Shown in pieces: positions 1 through 9,302 of a stretch of DNA of 64,000 bases (its first letter is position 1; the number at the start of each line of letters is the position of its first letter). This stretch comes from Chitinophagales bacterium. Lineage in GTDB: Bacteria > Bacteroidota > Bacteroidia > Chitinophagales > Chitinophagaceae. Below the pieces are notes generated by a model. The model worked only from the letters and a program-made list of their open reading frames with translations. It had not been told where the DNA came from and searched no databases. A program made the translations under genes and the position numbers. The DNA lies in assembly GCA_017303415.1 (NCBI GenBank), contig JAFLBJ010000001.1, positions 1,054,001-1,118,000 on the forward strand. Direction: 5' to 3'.

Positions 1-2
1 AC

Positions 3-584
3 TCCGCCTCTAAAGCTTCTTCCGATCATTTTGTGAGGGCCTATGGAGAAACCTATCACTTGCCCGTGGTGATCTCCAACTGTTCCAATAATTACGGGCC
101 TAATCATTTCCCGGAAAAACTCATTCCGCTTTTTATAAATAATATTTTGGAGAAAAAACCATTGCCGGTTTATGGCGATGGCAAATACACGCGTGACTGG
201 TTGTTTGTAAAAGACCATGCGATAGCCATTGACACGGTTTTTCACCATGGCCCCAACGGAGAGACCTTTAATATTGGCGGATTCAATGAATGGAAGAATA
301 TTGACTTGGTGAAATTGCTCTGCAAACTGATGGATGAAAAATTAAACCAGGCCACAGGTACCAGCGAAGGTTTGATAGCTTATGTGAAAGATCGTCCCGG
401 CCATGACCGTCGCTATGCCATTGATGCCACCAAGATCAATAAAGAATTGGGATGGAAACCAAGTGTCACTTTTGAACAGGGTCTATCCGAAACAATAGAT
501 TGGTATCTGGCAAATGGAGAATGGTTGAAGCATGTGACGAGTGGGGAATACCAGGATTATTACGACAAGCAGTATAACAGCTAA
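3..584 (+). CDS. rfbB: dTDP-glucose 4,6-dehydratase, 3' part (5' end outside window)
   Basis: This is the C-terminal part of RfbB/RmlB, which converts dTDP-glucose to dTDP-4-keto-6-deoxyglucose in the dTDP-rhamnose and deoxysugar pathway. The frame is open to the left edge of the window, so the gene is cut by the window and is not a pseudogene. The first visible codons read [18 protein letters not shown]. The Lys at the fourth codon is the Lys of the SDR YxxxK motif, whose Tyr lies just outside. [30 protein letters not shown] and [11 protein letters not shown] are the usual substrate-domain signatures of this family. A GTG at 33 is inside the gene and is not the start. rfbA follows after a short hairpin, which supports the assignment. 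Confidence 0.93.
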   Translation, partial: SASKASSDHFVRAYGETYHLPVVISNCSNNYGPNHFPEKLIPLFINNILEKKPLPVYGDGKYTRDWLFVKDHAIAIDTVFHHGPNGETFNIGGFNEWKNIDLVKLLCKLMDEKLNQATGTSEGLIAYVKDRPGHDRRYAIDATKINKELGWKPSVTFEQGLSETIDWYLANGEWLKHVTSGEYQDYYDKQYNS

Positions 585-613
585 AAGCCAATTATTATTC
601 GCTTTTAGTTTTT
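581..613 (+). terminator. stem-loop with T tract after rfbB
   Basis: An 8-bp inverted repeat (CTAAAAGC at 581-588, GCTTTTAG at 601-608) encloses a 12-nt loop and is followed by five T residues. It overlaps the rfbB stop codon. It looks like a weak intrinsic terminator or attenuator between rfbB and rfbA. Because the genes clearly belong together, partial read-through is likely. Confidence 0.5.
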
Positions 614-628
614 GATAAAAATCAGGTT

Positions 629-1495
629 ATGAAAGGAATCATCCTCGCAGGCGGCTCCGGCACGCGGCTTTACCCGATCACGAAAGCGATCTCAAAGCAG
701 TTGATGCCTATTTATGACAAGCCCATGATCTATTACCCTTTATCCGTATTGATGATGGCGGGGATACGGGAGATACTGATCATTACCACACCGGAGGATA
801 ATCCCCAATTTGTACGCTTATTGGGGGATGGGCACCAATTGGGGTGCCGGTTTGAGTTTGCCATACAGGAAAAACCCAACGGACTTGCCCAGGCCTTTGT
901 CATTGGTGAAAAATTCATAGGGTCAGACAAAGTTTCATTGATATTGGGGGATAATATTTTTTATGGCTCAGGGTTGGATTCCCTGTTAAGCCATATGCAT
1001 GAACTGGAAGGCGGATGTGTGTTTGCGTATGAGGTTTCGGATCCGGAACGCTATGGGGTGGTGGAATTTGATGCGGACATGGTGGCGCGGTCAATTGAAG
1101 AGAAACCAACACATCCCAAAAGCAATTATGCGGTACCCGGACTTTATTTCTATGATAACTCAGTGGTGGAGATCGCACGCAACCTGAAGCCTTCGGCCCG
1201 GGGTGAATATGAGATCACGGATGTGAACAGGACCTATCTGGAACAGGGAAAACTGAAAGTGGCCATCATGGACCGGGGTACAGCCTGGTTGGATACCGGC
1301 ACATTTGATTCCCTGAGTGATGCGACGGAGTTTGTACGGGTGATTGAAAAGAGACAGGGTACCAAGATCGGATGTATTGAAGAAGTGGCGTACCGAAAAA
1401 AATTCATAAACAAGGACCAATTGTTGGGTATTGCTGAGCCTCTGCGTAAAAGCGGTTATGGCAATTACCTTTTACAGATCGCGGATCGCTATTGA
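629..1495 (+). CDS. rfbA: glucose-1-phosphate thymidylyltransferase
   Basis: RfbA/RmlA makes dTDP-glucose from dTTP and glucose-1-phosphate, the first step toward dTDP-rhamnose and related sugars; it is cytosolic. The 288-residue length is normal for the family. The nucleotide-binding signature [11 protein letters not shown] is at residues 8-18, followed by [16 protein letters not shown] with the catalytic Lys and substrate loop. Further on are [12 protein letters not shown] and [10 protein letters not shown], all typical of RmlA. It lies directly behind rfbB, whose substrate it makes. rfbC and rfbD are not visible here and may be upstream of the window. Confidence 0.95.
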   Translation: MKGIILAGGSGTRLYPITKAISKQLMPIYDKPMIYYPLSVLMMAGIREILIITTPEDNPQFVRLLGDGHQLGCRFEFAIQEKPNGLAQAFVIGEKFIGSDKVSLILGDNIFYGSGLDSLLSHMHELEGGCVFAYEVSDPERYGVVEFDADMVARSIEEKPTHPKSNYAVPGLYFYDNSVVEIARNLKPSARGEYEITDVNRTYLEQGKLKVAIMDRGTAWLDTGTFDSLSDATEFVRVIEKRQGTKIGCIEEVAYRKKFINKDQLLGIAEPLRKSGYGNYLLQIADRY

Positions 1496-1525
1496 TCCAA
1501 TATATTTAACCACAAACTAAAACAG

Positions 1526-2470
1526 ATGAAGATCCTCGTTACAGGCGGAGCAGGTTTTATTGGGAGTTCCCTCGCAGATTACCTGATTAGAAAGACCGAT
1601 GCTTATGTTGTGATCGTGGACAACTACCTGACCGGAAGACAGCACAACCTTCCCCAATCGGATCGATGCAAGTTCATTAAGGCCAATGCCAATGACTTTA
1701 ATGATATCTCCTCCGTTTTTCATGGATTCGGGTTTGATTATGTGTTTCATTATGCCGCTGTTGTGGGCGTTAAGAGGACATTGGAGAACCCGGTGATGGT
1801 ACTGGACGACCTGATGGGGATCCGCAATATTCTCACCCTTTCCAAGAACACAGGCGTAAAAAGGGTATTCTATGCATCAAGCTCAGAGGTTTATGGGGAG
1901 CCCGTGCATTTGCCCCAGCATGAGCATACCACGCCACTTAATTCCCGCCTGCCTTATGCCGTGGTTAAAAATGCCGGAGAGGCTTTCTGCCGTTCTTATT
2001 ACCAGGAGTATGGATTGGAATATACACTCTTCCGATTCTTTAATACCTATGGTCCCAAACAAAGCCATGATTTTGTAGTATCCCGTTTTATCGATGCGGC
2101 CTTGTTGGGCAAGCCGATCACTATTTATGGCGATGGTCAACAAACGAGGACTTTCTGTTATGTGGAAGACAACCTGGAAGCTACGACCAACTGTTTGCTC
2201 GAGAATAAATTCATCAATGATGTGGTGAATATTGGGAATGACCTGGAAATTTCGGTGTTGGATCTGGCAGAGGTCATCATCAAACTGACCAACTCAAAAT
2301 CAAAGATCATTCACCTCGATCCATTACCCGAAGGCGACATGACCCGCAGGCAACCCGATATTGAAAAAATGCAATGCCTGCTCAATCGTCCTTTTATCAG
2401 CCTCGAAGAAGGCCTGGTGAAGGTGATCGAAGTTAGAAAGGCCCGTTTGGAAACACTTATTGAACAATAA
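1526..2470 (+). CDS. NAD-dependent nucleotide-sugar epimerase/dehydratase (extended SDR)
   Basis: This is an extended short-chain dehydrogenase/reductase acting on a nucleotide sugar. The Rossmann motif GGAGFIG at residues 7-13, the Ser triplet at 118-120 and the catalytic Y144-x3-K148 are all present. The downstream part has the usual [15 protein letters not shown] substrate loop. The 314-residue length fits UDP-glucose 4-epimerase-like and UDP-glucuronate decarboxylase-like enzymes, and the sequence alone does not decide between them. It sits between rfbA and gmd with gaps of 30 and 5 nt, so it is part of the nucleotide-sugar supply of this polysaccharide locus. The ATG start is followed at once by the Rossmann beta strand, as expected. 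Confidence 0.85.
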   Translation: MKILVTGGAGFIGSSLADYLIRKTDAYVVIVDNYLTGRQHNLPQSDRCKFIKANANDFNDISSVFHGFGFDYVFHYAAVVGVKRTLENPVMVLDDLMGIRNILTLSKNTGVKRVFYASSSEVYGEPVHLPQHEHTTPLNSRLPYAVVKNAGEAFCRSYYQEYGLEYTLFRFFNTYGPKQSHDFVVSRFIDAALLGKPITIYGDGQQTRTFCYVEDNLEATTNCLLENKFINDVVNIGNDLEISVLDLAEVIIKLTNSKSKIIHLDPLPEGDMTRRQPDIEKMQCLLNRPFISLEEGLVKVIEVRKARLETLIEQ

Positions 2471-2475
2471 TTAAT

Positions 2476-3591
2476 ATGGCAAAAATCGCATTGATCACCG
2501 GGGTGACCGGTCAGGATGGAGCCTATCTATCCGAGCTTCTCTTGAAGAAGGGATATATTGTCCATGGCATCAAGAGAAGAGCGTCGCTTTTTAATACCGA
2601 CCGGATCGATCACCTGTATCAGGATCCACATGTTTCTAACCGAAATTTTATTCTTCATTACGGTGACCTCACCGATAGCACCAACCTGATCCGAATCATT
2701 CAGGAAGTCCAGCCCGACGAGATCTATAATCTTGGGGCCATGAGCCATGTAAAAGTGAGTTTTGATACCCCCGAATACACGGCAAATACCGATGGTATCG
2801 GTACCCTGCGGATATTAGAGGCTGTTCGTTTGTTGAACCTTACCCATAAGACAAGGATCTACCAGGCCTCCACTTCTGAACTCTACGGAAAGGTGCAGGA
2901 AGTACCACAAACCGAGAAAACGCCTTTTTATCCACGTTCCCCATATGGAGTAGCTAAGATCTATGGTTATTGGATCACGGTGAATTACCGCGAAGCATAT
3001 GGTATGTACGCCTGTAATGGTATACTGTTCAATCATGAAAGCCCTTTGCGTGGAGAGACCTTTGTTACCCGCAAGATCACACGTAGCGCGGCTCAACTGG
3101 CTTTGGGGATGACCTCAAAATTGTATGTGGGTAATCTGGATGCCAGTCGCGACTGGGGCCATGCCAAAGACTATGTGGAAGCCATGTGGCGTATGCTGCA
3201 ACAGGATAAGCCGGAAGATTTTGTGATCGCAACGGGGATAACGACCAAGGTCCGCGATTTTATCCGGATGACCTTTGCTGAATTAGGCGTTGAACTGGAA
3301 TTCAAAGGAGCCGGAGAAAAAGAAGTAGGGATCGTGAAATCCATCTCTCATCCCGAATTTGCTTTCAAACCCGGACAGGAGATCATCGCGATCGACCCAG
3401 CCTATTACCGTCCAACCGAAGTGGACCTCCTGATCGGTGATGCCACAAAGGCACGCACCCAATTGGGATGGACACCCAAATACAGTCTGCAGGATATGGT
3501 AAAAGAAATGGTGGCCAGCGATCTCGAATTTTTCCGCAAACATAAATTGTTGATGGATTCGGGGTTTCATGTGCTGCCGCAATTTGAATGA
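2476..3591 (+). CDS. gmd: GDP-mannose 4,6-dehydratase
   Basis: Gmd converts GDP-mannose to GDP-4-keto-6-deoxymannose, the precursor of GDP-L-fucose and GDP-D-rhamnose. The 371-residue length is typical. [12 protein letters not shown] at residues 9-20 is the hallmark NADP-binding motif, [15 protein letters not shown] is the Gmd-specific loop, and the active site STSE (132-135), Y157 and K161 are intact. [17 protein letters not shown] and the [13 protein letters not shown] segment are also diagnostic. The gene starts 5 nt after the epimerase. It is followed by a heptamer inverted repeat and then the GDP-fucose synthase gene, so the two genes together supply GDP-L-fucose. Confidence 0.97.
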   Translation: MAKIALITGVTGQDGAYLSELLLKKGYIVHGIKRRASLFNTDRIDHLYQDPHVSNRNFILHYGDLTDSTNLIRIIQEVQPDEIYNLGAMSHVKVSFDTPEYTANTDGIGTLRILEAVRLLNLTHKTRIYQASTSELYGKVQEVPQTEKTPFYPRSPYGVAKIYGYWITVNYREAYGMYACNGILFNHESPLRGETFVTRKITRSAAQLALGMTSKLYVGNLDASRDWGHAKDYVEAMWRMLQQDKPEDFVIATGITTKVRDFIRMTFAELGVELEFKGAGEKEVGIVKSISHPEFAFKPGQEIIAIDPAYYRPTEVDLLIGDATKARTQLGWTPKYSLQDMVKEMVASDLEFFRKHKLLMDSGFHVLPQFE

Positions 3592-3597
3592 AGCGAG

Positions 3598-3733
3598 AGG
3601 GGTGAATGGTGGAAGGTGAATAGTGAATAGTGAATGGTGAATTGTGAGTTTCAAAAATCATACAATTCATACTCACGTCTCACGTTTCACGCCTCACTAT
3701 TCACTATTCACTATTCACCCCTCACGATTCACT
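3598..3733. repeat. heptamer-array inverted repeat (GAATNGT / TTCACNN family)
   Basis: The gmd to fucose-synthase gap is filled by tandem 7-mers. The left side reads as units such as GAATGGT, GAATAGT and GAATTGT. The right side, from about 3671, reads as CTCACGT, TTCACGC, CTCACTA and TTCACTA. The two sides are roughly reverse complementary, so the RNA could fold into a long imperfect hairpin. The word is related to that of the array at 9184-9285. No real ORF lies here; open frames across it are only translations of the repeat. Confidence 0.85.
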
Positions 3734-3746
3734 AATGCTCCAACCA

Positions 3747-4670
3747 ATGAACAATCAATCCAAAATATTTATAGCCGGTCACCGCGGTATGGTCGGTTCG
3801 GCCATTCACCGGAGATTGCAGCAGGAAGGATTTACTCATTTTGTAACGCGTACCTCTGCTGAACTGGATCTGCGTAATCAGGAGGCCGTAGCTGATTTTT
3901 TTGCGAAAGAAAAACCCGAGTATGTTTTTCTGGCTGCCGCCAAAGTGGGCGGTATTGTAGCCAATAATACCTACCGGGCTGAATTTTTATATGATAACCT
4001 CATGATCCAGTCGAATGTGATTCATGAGGCGTACAGGAACGGAGTAAAGAAACTGATGTTTTTGGGTTCCTCCTGTATCTATCCCAAACTGGCGCCCCAA
4101 CCTCTAAAGGAAGAATACCTCCTTACCGGATTACTGGAACCTACCAATGAGCCCTATGCCATTGCCAAGATAGCCGGGATCAAGATGTGCGAGGCCTACC
4201 GTGCTCAGTACGGATGCAATTTTATCTCGGTCATGCCAACGAATCTCTATGGGTTGAATGATAATTACGACCTTAAGAACTCACATGTACTTCCTGCCAT
4301 GCTCCGGAAATTTCACGAAGCAAAAGTGGAAGCAAAGCCTTTTGTCGAGTTATGGGGTACCGGGTCACCCAAACGGGAGTTCCTTCATGCGGATGATATG
4401 GCTGCAGCCTGTGTGTACCTGATGAAAAATTATAATGAAGAGGGTTTTGTGAATATCGGAACAGGGGTCGACCTGAGCATTAAAGAACTGGCGGAAATGA
4501 TAAAGGAGATCACTGGTTATTCAGGTGAAATAAAATGGGATACCAGTAAGCCCGATGGCACTCCGCGAAAACTGATGGATGTTTCGAGACTTCATTCCCT
4601 GGGATGGAAAGCCTCGATCGAATTGAGAGAAGGGATTGCAGCGGTTTATAAGGAAAAGTTTTTATCGTGA
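3747..4670 (+). CDS. fcl: GDP-L-fucose synthase
   Basis: This bifunctional 3,5-epimerase/4-reductase turns the Gmd product into GDP-L-fucose. The Rossmann motif [11 protein letters not shown] directly follows the start. [13 protein letters not shown] and the catalytic YAIAK (YxxxK) are characteristic of WcaG/Fcl, as are [10 protein letters not shown] and the [14 protein letters not shown] substrate loop. I prefer the ATG at 3747 ([11 protein letters not shown]), which leaves the usual few residues before the first beta strand. An in-frame ATG at 3735 would add four residues and lies at the edge of the upstream repeat. The length of about 307 residues is normal. Confidence 0.95.
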   Translation: MNNQSKIFIAGHRGMVGSAIHRRLQQEGFTHFVTRTSAELDLRNQEAVADFFAKEKPEYVFLAAAKVGGIVANNTYRAEFLYDNLMIQSNVIHEAYRNGVKKLMFLGSSCIYPKLAPQPLKEEYLLTGLLEPTNEPYAIAKIAGIKMCEAYRAQYGCNFISVMPTNLYGLNDNYDLKNSHVLPAMLRKFHEAKVEAKPFVELWGTGSPKREFLHADDMAAACVYLMKNYNEEGFVNIGTGVDLSIKELAEMIKEITGYSGEIKWDTSKPDGTPRKLMDVSRLHSLGWKASIELREGIAAVYKEKFLS

Positions 4671-4717
4671 AGAGGAGATGTGTGAGACGCCTCACTCCTC
4701 ACAAACACATACAACAT
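4671..4717. repeat. short heptamer-like inverted repeat
   Basis: The gap between the fucose synthase and the ABC permease contains GTGAGAC followed by GCCTCAC and TCCTCAC. This is a short inverted pair with the same 7-base word as the larger array at 9184-9285. It looks like a minimal or decayed version of that repeat. The stem is only about five perfect base pairs, so the call is tentative. Confidence 0.35.
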
Positions 4718-5542
4718 ATGTCCTTCGAAATACACATAGAACCCGGCCGCTCTGAGAAAAACTATTGGAAAGATCTCTGGAGATACCGGGAATTATTCTA
4801 TATCCTTAGCTGGCGCGACCTGAAAGTGCGCTACAAGCAAACCGTGATGGGGGTTGCCTGGAGTGTGATCCGCCCTTTGCTGACCGTAGCCATTTTTACG
4901 ATCGTGTTTAGCGTGATCGGAAAATTTGAAGCCCCGTTTGGTATCAATTATTCCCTGGTGGTATTCGCCGGTTTGTTGCCCTGGCAATTCTTTGCTTCCG
5001 GTCTTACCGAAGCCAGTAATAGCCTGATTGGAAATGAACGATTGATCTCGAAAGTATATTTCCCCCGGATGATCATTCCGGCGGCATCGGTCATTACCAG
5101 TCTGGTGGATTTTCTGATCTCCTTTGTGCTGATGTTGTTGCTGATGGCATTTTATCGCACAGTACCCGCCTGGCAGATCGTCTTTCTTCCCTTTTTTATA
5201 CTTGTTGCTTTCATGGCCAGTTTTGGAGCCGGACTTTGGCTCACGGCCCTGAATGTGAAATACCGCGATTTCAAACATGTCGTGCCATTCATCGTACAAC
5301 TTGGTTTTTATGCTTCCCCGGTTCCTTATATGACCAACCTGGTACCGGAGAAATACCGGTTATTATATCATCTGAACCCCATGGTTGGGGTGATCGATGG
5401 ATTTCGCTGGTGTTTATTTGGAGACAAGATGACCCCCGACTGGAACGGGGTGTTGATCTCCATCGGGGTAACGATATTCCTGGTCGCCTTAGGGATTCGT
5501 ACCTTCCGTCGAATGGAAAAGAGTTTTGCCGACCTTATCTAA
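4718..5542 (+). CDS. polysaccharide ABC exporter, permease subunit (Wzm type)
   Basis: This is the membrane subunit of an ABC-2 polysaccharide exporter (Wzm/KpsM/TagG type), moving lipid-linked polysaccharide across the inner membrane. It has 274 residues with about six hydrophobic segments. Before the first segment is the family motif ILSWRDLKVRYKQTVMGVAW, and RMIIPAASVITSLVDF and NPMVGVIDGFRW are also typical. The ATG at 4718 (MSFEIHIEPGR) is chosen because the upstream in-frame codons run into the intergenic repeat. The gene for the ATPase partner follows 26 nt later, so the pair forms one exporter. Confidence 0.93.
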   Translation: MSFEIHIEPGRSEKNYWKDLWRYRELFYILSWRDLKVRYKQTVMGVAWSVIRPLLTVAIFTIVFSVIGKFEAPFGINYSLVVFAGLLPWQFFASGLTEASNSLIGNERLISKVYFPRMIIPAASVITSLVDFLISFVLMLLLMAFYRTVPAWQIVFLPFFILVAFMASFGAGLWLTALNVKYRDFKHVVPFIVQLGFYASPVPYMTNLVPEKYRLLYHLNPMVGVIDGFRWCLFGDKMTPDWNGVLISIGVTIFLVALGIRTFRRMEKSFADLI

Positions 5543-5568
5543 CTGATCCACTTATTTATTGAGAAACT

Positions 5569-6852
5569 ATGTCCGACACAGTAATCAAAGTAGAGAACCT
5601 CGGTAAAAAATACATCATTGGCCACCAGGGAAAGGGTAGTTACAAGACCTTTCGCGAACAGGTGGTGGATGGCGTAAAAGGGTTCTTTAGTAAGACCGGA
5701 GGTTTGATCTCTGGCAAACAAATGGTGGATGGGGATGAGGTGGAAGAGTTCTGGGCCTTGCAGGGATTGAATTTTGAGATAGGCCAGGGTGAACGAGTGG
5801 GCATCATTGGCCGCAATGGTGCAGGGAAAAGTACCCTGTTGAAAGTGTTGAGCCGTATCACCGAGCCCAGTACCGGAAAGATCTCTATCAAAGGAAGGGT
5901 AGCCAGTTTGCTCGAGGTAGGCACAGGGTTTCACCCGGAGCTGACAGGCCGGGAGAATATCTATCTCAATGGAGCCATCATGGGTATGAGCCGGGCCGAG
6001 ATCAAACGCAAATTTGACGAGATCGTTGATTTTTCCGGTGTAGAAAAATTCCTCGATACACCGGTGAAGCGATATAGTTCCGGGATGTATGTACGGCTTG
6101 CGTTTTCGGTGGCCGCCCACCTGGAGCCTGAAATATTAGTGGTGGATGAAGTACTGGCTGTGGGTGATGCCGAGTTTCAGAAAAAATGTCTTGGGAAAAT
6201 GAAGGACGTTAGCTCCAATGAAGGACGCACCGTTCTTTTTGTCAGTCATAACCTCATGGCCTTGTCGAGTCTATGTTCCAAAGGGATCTACCTGAAGAAC
6301 GGACAATTACAATTGCAGGGGGGAATTGAAGAGGTATTGTCCACCTATACCAAAGAAGGCGCCCATAGCAGCCAGAACGAATGGAGAGGTGAAGCCGGGG
6401 ATGAGCACGTAAAGGTTCACAGCGCCCGGGCCTTTACCAATGAAGAAGAGTTTGGGTTCTTTACCCATAAAGATATTATCGTCGAGATCGAAGGGGAATT
6501 ACTAAAACCGGTGTACGGTTTGATTTTGGGATTTACCCTTTGGTCACAATTCGATTATCAGTTAGCTTATACTTTATTTGATGATGCTGATCCCGATCCA
6601 GAGATCAGGACACAGACACCGGGCCCTTTCAAAAAACGGTTTGTGATACCGGCCAATACACTCGCATCGGGTAGCTATCGGGTGCAGTTTGATATTGGTA
6701 TCCATAATCAGAAGCGGATCATCAACAATGAATGTGACCTGGAATTTTCGGTGGAGAATATTGCCGGCATCGGCCGTAAATACCTCACCGAGATGAAAGG
6801 CTCTAAAAGCCTTTTTCGTCCAGGCTGGTCGGCTGAAAAATTTAATCCATGA
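5569..6852 (+). CDS. polysaccharide ABC exporter, ATP-binding subunit with C-terminal glycan-binding domain (Wzt type)
   Basis: This ATPase drives the adjacent permease. Walker A GRNGAGKST is at residues 81-89, the signature YSSGM around 169-173, Walker B ILVVDE ending at D193-E194, and the H-loop His at 227. An insert of about 30 residues (TFREQVVDGVKGFF...) between strand 1 and Walker A is common in Wzt proteins. Residues from about 270 to 427 form an extra beta-rich domain like the Wzt C-terminal domain, which in characterised O-antigen systems recognises the chain terminus before export. That suggests export of a completed glycan with a defined non-reducing end, but the ligand cannot be read from sequence. 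The stop codon overlaps the next start by 4 nt (ATGA). Confidence 0.94.
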   Translation: MSDTVIKVENLGKKYIIGHQGKGSYKTFREQVVDGVKGFFSKTGGLISGKQMVDGDEVEEFWALQGLNFEIGQGERVGIIGRNGAGKSTLLKVLSRITEPSTGKISIKGRVASLLEVGTGFHPELTGRENIYLNGAIMGMSRAEIKRKFDEIVDFSGVEKFLDTPVKRYSSGMYVRLAFSVAAHLEPEILVVDEVLAVGDAEFQKKCLGKMKDVSSNEGRTVLFVSHNLMALSSLCSKGIYLKNGQLQLQGGIEEVLSTYTKEGAHSSQNEWRGEAGDEHVKVHSARAFTNEEEFGFFTHKDIIVEIEGELLKPVYGLILGFTLWSQFDYQLAYTLFDDADPDPEIRTQTPGPFKKRFVIPANTLASGSYRVQFDIGIHNQKRIINNECDLEFSVENIAGIGRKYLTEMKGSKSLFRPGWSAEKFNP

Positions 6853-7484
6853 TCATTCTGGCACATAGAGGCTATTGGAAAGAACCTGCGGAAAAGAATT
6901 CCGTGGCGGCCTTTGATCGCTCCTTTTCCCTTGGATTTGGGGTAGAAACGGATATCCGTGACTCCGGGCGCGAATTATTCATCGCCCATGATATGCCTAC
7001 AGGTCAGGAGCAAACGGTCCCGGCCTTTCTTGATCAATACCAATCCTATCAACTCCCTATGATGCTTGCGCTCAATGTAAAAGCCGATGGGCTGCAGGCG
7101 GTCATGGCAAAGGAGTTGCAGGGACGGGGAATCGAATCTTATTTTTTCTTTGATATGTCCCTGCCCGATGCCATTGGGTACTGGAAACAGGGGCTTCATT
7201 TTTATACCCGCGAGAGCGAGTATGAGAAAGACCCCTATCTCTACGAAGCGGCCGCAGGTGTCTGGCTTGATGAGTTCAATGGACATTGGATCGATGAGCA
7301 GGTGATAGGGAAGCATATCCGTAAAGGGAAAAAAATATGTATCGTGTCGCCGGAGTTACACAAACGGCCTTATCAGGCAGAATGGGAGCATTATCGTCAT
7401 TTAATCAATAAATTTGGATGGGAAGACCTGATGCTCTGCACCGATCTGCCCGAAGAGGCTCAAAATTTTTTCAAGCATGAGTAA
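6849..7484 (+). CDS. glycerophosphodiester phosphodiesterase-like protein
   Basis: The protein has the GDPD/PI-PLC TIM-barrel signature: HRG at residues 6-8, a metal-binding E33-x-D35 in GVETDIRD, and the acid/base H47 in IAHD. At 211 residues it is short for a GDPD (about 240-250) and has no signal peptide, so it probably acts in the cytosol. The ATG overlaps the wzt stop (ATGA), and the end overlaps the following HAD gene by 8 nt, which implies translational coupling. The neighbourhood suggests a role in making or editing a phosphodiester-linked substituent of the polysaccharide rather than in lipid catabolism; that is inference. Confidence 0.7.
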   Translation: MIILAHRGYWKEPAEKNSVAAFDRSFSLGFGVETDIRDSGRELFIAHDMPTGQEQTVPAFLDQYQSYQLPMMLALNVKADGLQAVMAKELQGRGIESYFFFDMSLPDAIGYWKQGLHFYTRESEYEKDPYLYEAAAGVWLDEFNGHWIDEQVIGKHIRKGKKICIVSPELHKRPYQAEWEHYRHLINKFGWEDLMLCTDLPEEAQNFFKHE

Positions 7485-8106
7485 AAAAATAAAGGCCGTC
7501 ATTTTTGACATGGATGGCGTCCTGATCGACGCACGCGACTGGCACTATGAAGCCCTCAACAAGGCCCTGGGTCTTTTTGGTATGGCCATCAGCCGGTTTG
7601 ACCATCTGGTCACCTACGACGGTTTGCCTACGCGCGAGAAACTCAAGATGCTGACCATGGAAAAAGGGTTTCCCGAAGGATTGCACGGATTTATCAATGA
7701 CCTGAAACAACAGTACACCATTGAAGAGGTGATCATGAAATGCCGCCCGGTATTTCATCACCAATATGCTTTATCCCGGCTCAAAAGTGAAGGATATAAA
7801 CTCGTGGTTTGCTCCAACTCCATCAAGGATACCATCACCCATATGTTGACCAAGGCGGGTATCATAGACTATTTTGATTTCTATTTATCCAACCAGGATG
7901 TAAAGAAAGGGAAACCCGATCCGGAGATGTACACAACGGCGATCACGCGGTTGGGACTTAAACCGGACGAATGCCTGGTGGTGGAAGACAACGAGAATGG
8001 TATTCGGGCAGCGGTCGCTTCGGGCGCGCACCTGTTAAAGGTAACCGGGGTGAATGATGTTCATTACCAATCGGTGACCCATCGCATCAACGAACTTAAT
8101 AATTAA
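7477..8106 (+). CDS. HAD-superfamily phosphatase/phosphomutase (beta-phosphoglucomutase-like)
   Basis: This is a subfamily I HAD enzyme of 209 residues. FDMDGVLIDA gives the nucleophile D11 and the acid D13. A helical cap follows (residues about 18-85), then motif II in VVCSNS, the Lys of KKGKPDPEMY, and motif IV VVEDNENGIRAA. The set resembles beta-phosphoglucomutase and sugar-phosphate phosphatases. It overlaps the GDPD-like gene by 8 nt and is followed after 3 nt by a nucleotidyltransferase. A sugar- or polyol-phosphate substrate feeding that nucleotidyltransferase is the simplest reading, though the substrate is not identifiable. Confidence 0.8.
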   Translation: MSKKIKAVIFDMDGVLIDARDWHYEALNKALGLFGMAISRFDHLVTYDGLPTREKLKMLTMEKGFPEGLHGFINDLKQQYTIEEVIMKCRPVFHHQYALSRLKSEGYKLVVCSNSIKDTITHMLTKAGIIDYFDFYLSNQDVKKGKPDPEMYTTAITRLGLKPDECLVVEDNENGIRAAVASGAHLLKVTGVNDVHYQSVTHRINELNN

Positions 8107-8109
8107 CCC

Positions 8110-8847
8110 ATGCTACAGATACTCATTCCTATTGCCGGTGGAAATGCTTTTTTCTCAGACCATGCGGAATACCAGTTTCCCAAACCCCTGGTGGAGATCG
8201 ATGGGAAACCAATGATCCAATGGGTTTATGAAAACCTGTCGGAGATCGGTAACAAGGAAAAGAAATTCGTCTTTATTTTACGCGAAGAGGATTGTACACG
8301 TTTTCATCTTGATCAAACAGTGAATATTCTCACCGATGGTCAGGCTTCGGTGATCCGGCTGAAAGAAGAGACCAAGGGGGCTGTATGCAGTTGCCTGATG
8401 GCGATCGATTTCCTCGATCCCGAACAACCTTTGCTTATTGCCAATGGAGACCAGATCATTGAAAAGGACCTGGATGCCGCGATAAAATATTTTCAAAAGA
8501 ATGATTTGGATGGCGGATTAGTGACCTTTGAATCTGTTCACCCCAAATGGTCATATGCCCGGATGGAAGGGGAATTGGTGGTTGAGACTGCCGAGAAACG
8601 CCCGATCAGTAAGAAAGCCATAGCGGGTATTTATTATTTTAAAAAAGCGGGAGATTTCGTCAAAGGCGGATTTGAGGTGATCAAAAAGAACACGAATACC
8701 AATGGTATCTTCTTCGTATCCTCTACCATCAATGAACTTATTTTAAATAATCAAAAGGTGGGGGCTTATTCCATTGCCAATGATCACTATCATTCTTTCT
8801 ATTCCCCACAGAAGATCAAGGAATTTGAACATAGCCTGTCAAAATAG
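8110..8847 (+). CDS. sugar-phosphate nucleotidyltransferase-like protein (first paralogue)
   Basis: This is a GT-A/NTP-transferase fold protein of 245 residues. The N-terminal loop reads LIPIAGGNAFF and is followed by FPKPLVEIDGKPMIQWV, the substrate-loop pattern of sugar nucleotidyltransferases. The metal-binding strand is LLIANGDQII. The canonical GxGTR loop is altered (GGNAFFSD), so activity cannot be assumed. It is a clear paralogue of the 245-residue protein encoded at 9303-10040. The two share the KPMIxWV, PLLIANxDQ, PKWSxA and GIYYF blocks, and a cupin gene lies between them. They may activate two related building blocks or form a hetero-oligomer. Confidence 0.75.
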   Translation: MLQILIPIAGGNAFFSDHAEYQFPKPLVEIDGKPMIQWVYENLSEIGNKEKKFVFILREEDCTRFHLDQTVNILTDGQASVIRLKEETKGAVCSCLMAIDFLDPEQPLLIANGDQIIEKDLDAAIKYFQKNDLDGGLVTFESVHPKWSYARMEGELVVETAEKRPISKKAIAGIYYFKKAGDFVKGGFEVIKKNTNTNGIFFVSSTINELILNNQKVGAYSIANDHYHSFYSPQKIKEFEHSLSK

Positions 8848-8852
8848 CCTGT

Positions 8853-9182
8853 ATGGAGGTTTTTAAATTAGCGGACATGAAAGGTGGGTGGTTCATTGGA
8901 AACTTTGAACCCACGCTGTTAGCCACTGGTGAAGTGGAAGTGGCTGTCAAAAAATACAAGAAAGGCGACTACGAAAAAAGTCATTATCATAAGATCGCTA
9001 CAGAGTATACCGTGATCGTGAGCGGGGAAGTGGAGATGAACGGGGTTCGGTATGCAGGAGGAGATATCATCCGTATCGATCCCGGTGAGGCAACCGATTT
9101 CCGTGTACTGAGTGAAGAGGTAGTGACGACAGTGGTGAAGTTGCCTTGTGTAGCTGGTGACAAGTATTTGAATAATCAATAA
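8853..9182 (+). CDS. small cupin-domain protein
   Basis: This single-domain cupin has 109 residues. The first cupin motif is recognisable as SHYHKIATEYTVIVSGEVEM (roughly residues 42-61), with two His and a Glu as likely metal ligands, and the second as GDIIRIDPGEATDF. Such proteins can be sugar-phosphate isomerases/epimerases or sensors. It sits 5 nt after one nucleotidyltransferase and just before its paralogue, which points to a step in making the activated building block. The exact reaction is unknown. Confidence 0.7.
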   Translation: MEVFKLADMKGGWFIGNFEPTLLATGEVEVAVKKYKKGDYEKSHYHKIATEYTVIVSGEVEMNGVRYAGGDIIRIDPGEATDFRVLSEEVVTTVVKLPCVAGDKYLNNQ

Positions 9183-9183
9183 C

Positions 9184-9285
9184 GTGAGGCGTGAGGCGTG
9201 AAACGTGAGACGTGAGTCGTGAATCGTGAGTTAATTCTCACGCCTCACGTTTCACGCCTCACGTCTCACGTCTCCCGCCTCACGA
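9184..9285. repeat. heptamer-array hairpin (GTGARNC family)
   Basis: Six complete heptamers (GTGAGGC twice, then GTGAAAC, GTGAGAC, GTGAGTC, GTGAATC) plus GTGAG occupy 9184-9230. A 6-nt spacer TTAATT follows. From 9237 the reverse-complement heptamers run as CTCACGC, CTCACGT, TTCACGC, CTCACGT, CTCACGT and CTCCCGC. The two 47-nt arms pair with only scattered mismatches. The array fills the whole gap between the cupin and the second nucleotidyltransferase, beginning 2 nt after the cupin stop. It belongs to the same word family as the array at 3598-3733. Confidence 0.92.
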
Positions 9286-9302
9286 TAAATAAATCTCTAA
9301 CT

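Noticed and set aside
1-584. rfbB considered as a broken gene because its apparent start is a GTG at 33
   Set aside because: The frame is open to the window edge and the residues before the GTG match the family, so it is only cut by the window.
3644-3862. Open frame on the + strand before the fucose synthase
   Set aside because: The first half is repeat translation ([10 protein letters not shown]-like) and the second half overlaps the fcl gene in another frame.
4793-5299. A 168-codon open frame antisense to the ABC permease
   Set aside because: It is a shadow of the conserved permease, with no recognisable domain and a His/Gln/Lys/Gly-rich composition.
9219-9302. Longer N-terminus of the second nucleotidyltransferase
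   Set aside because: These 28 codons translate the hairpin repeat ([13 protein letters not shown]). The GTG at 9303 gives the same 245-residue length as the paralogue.
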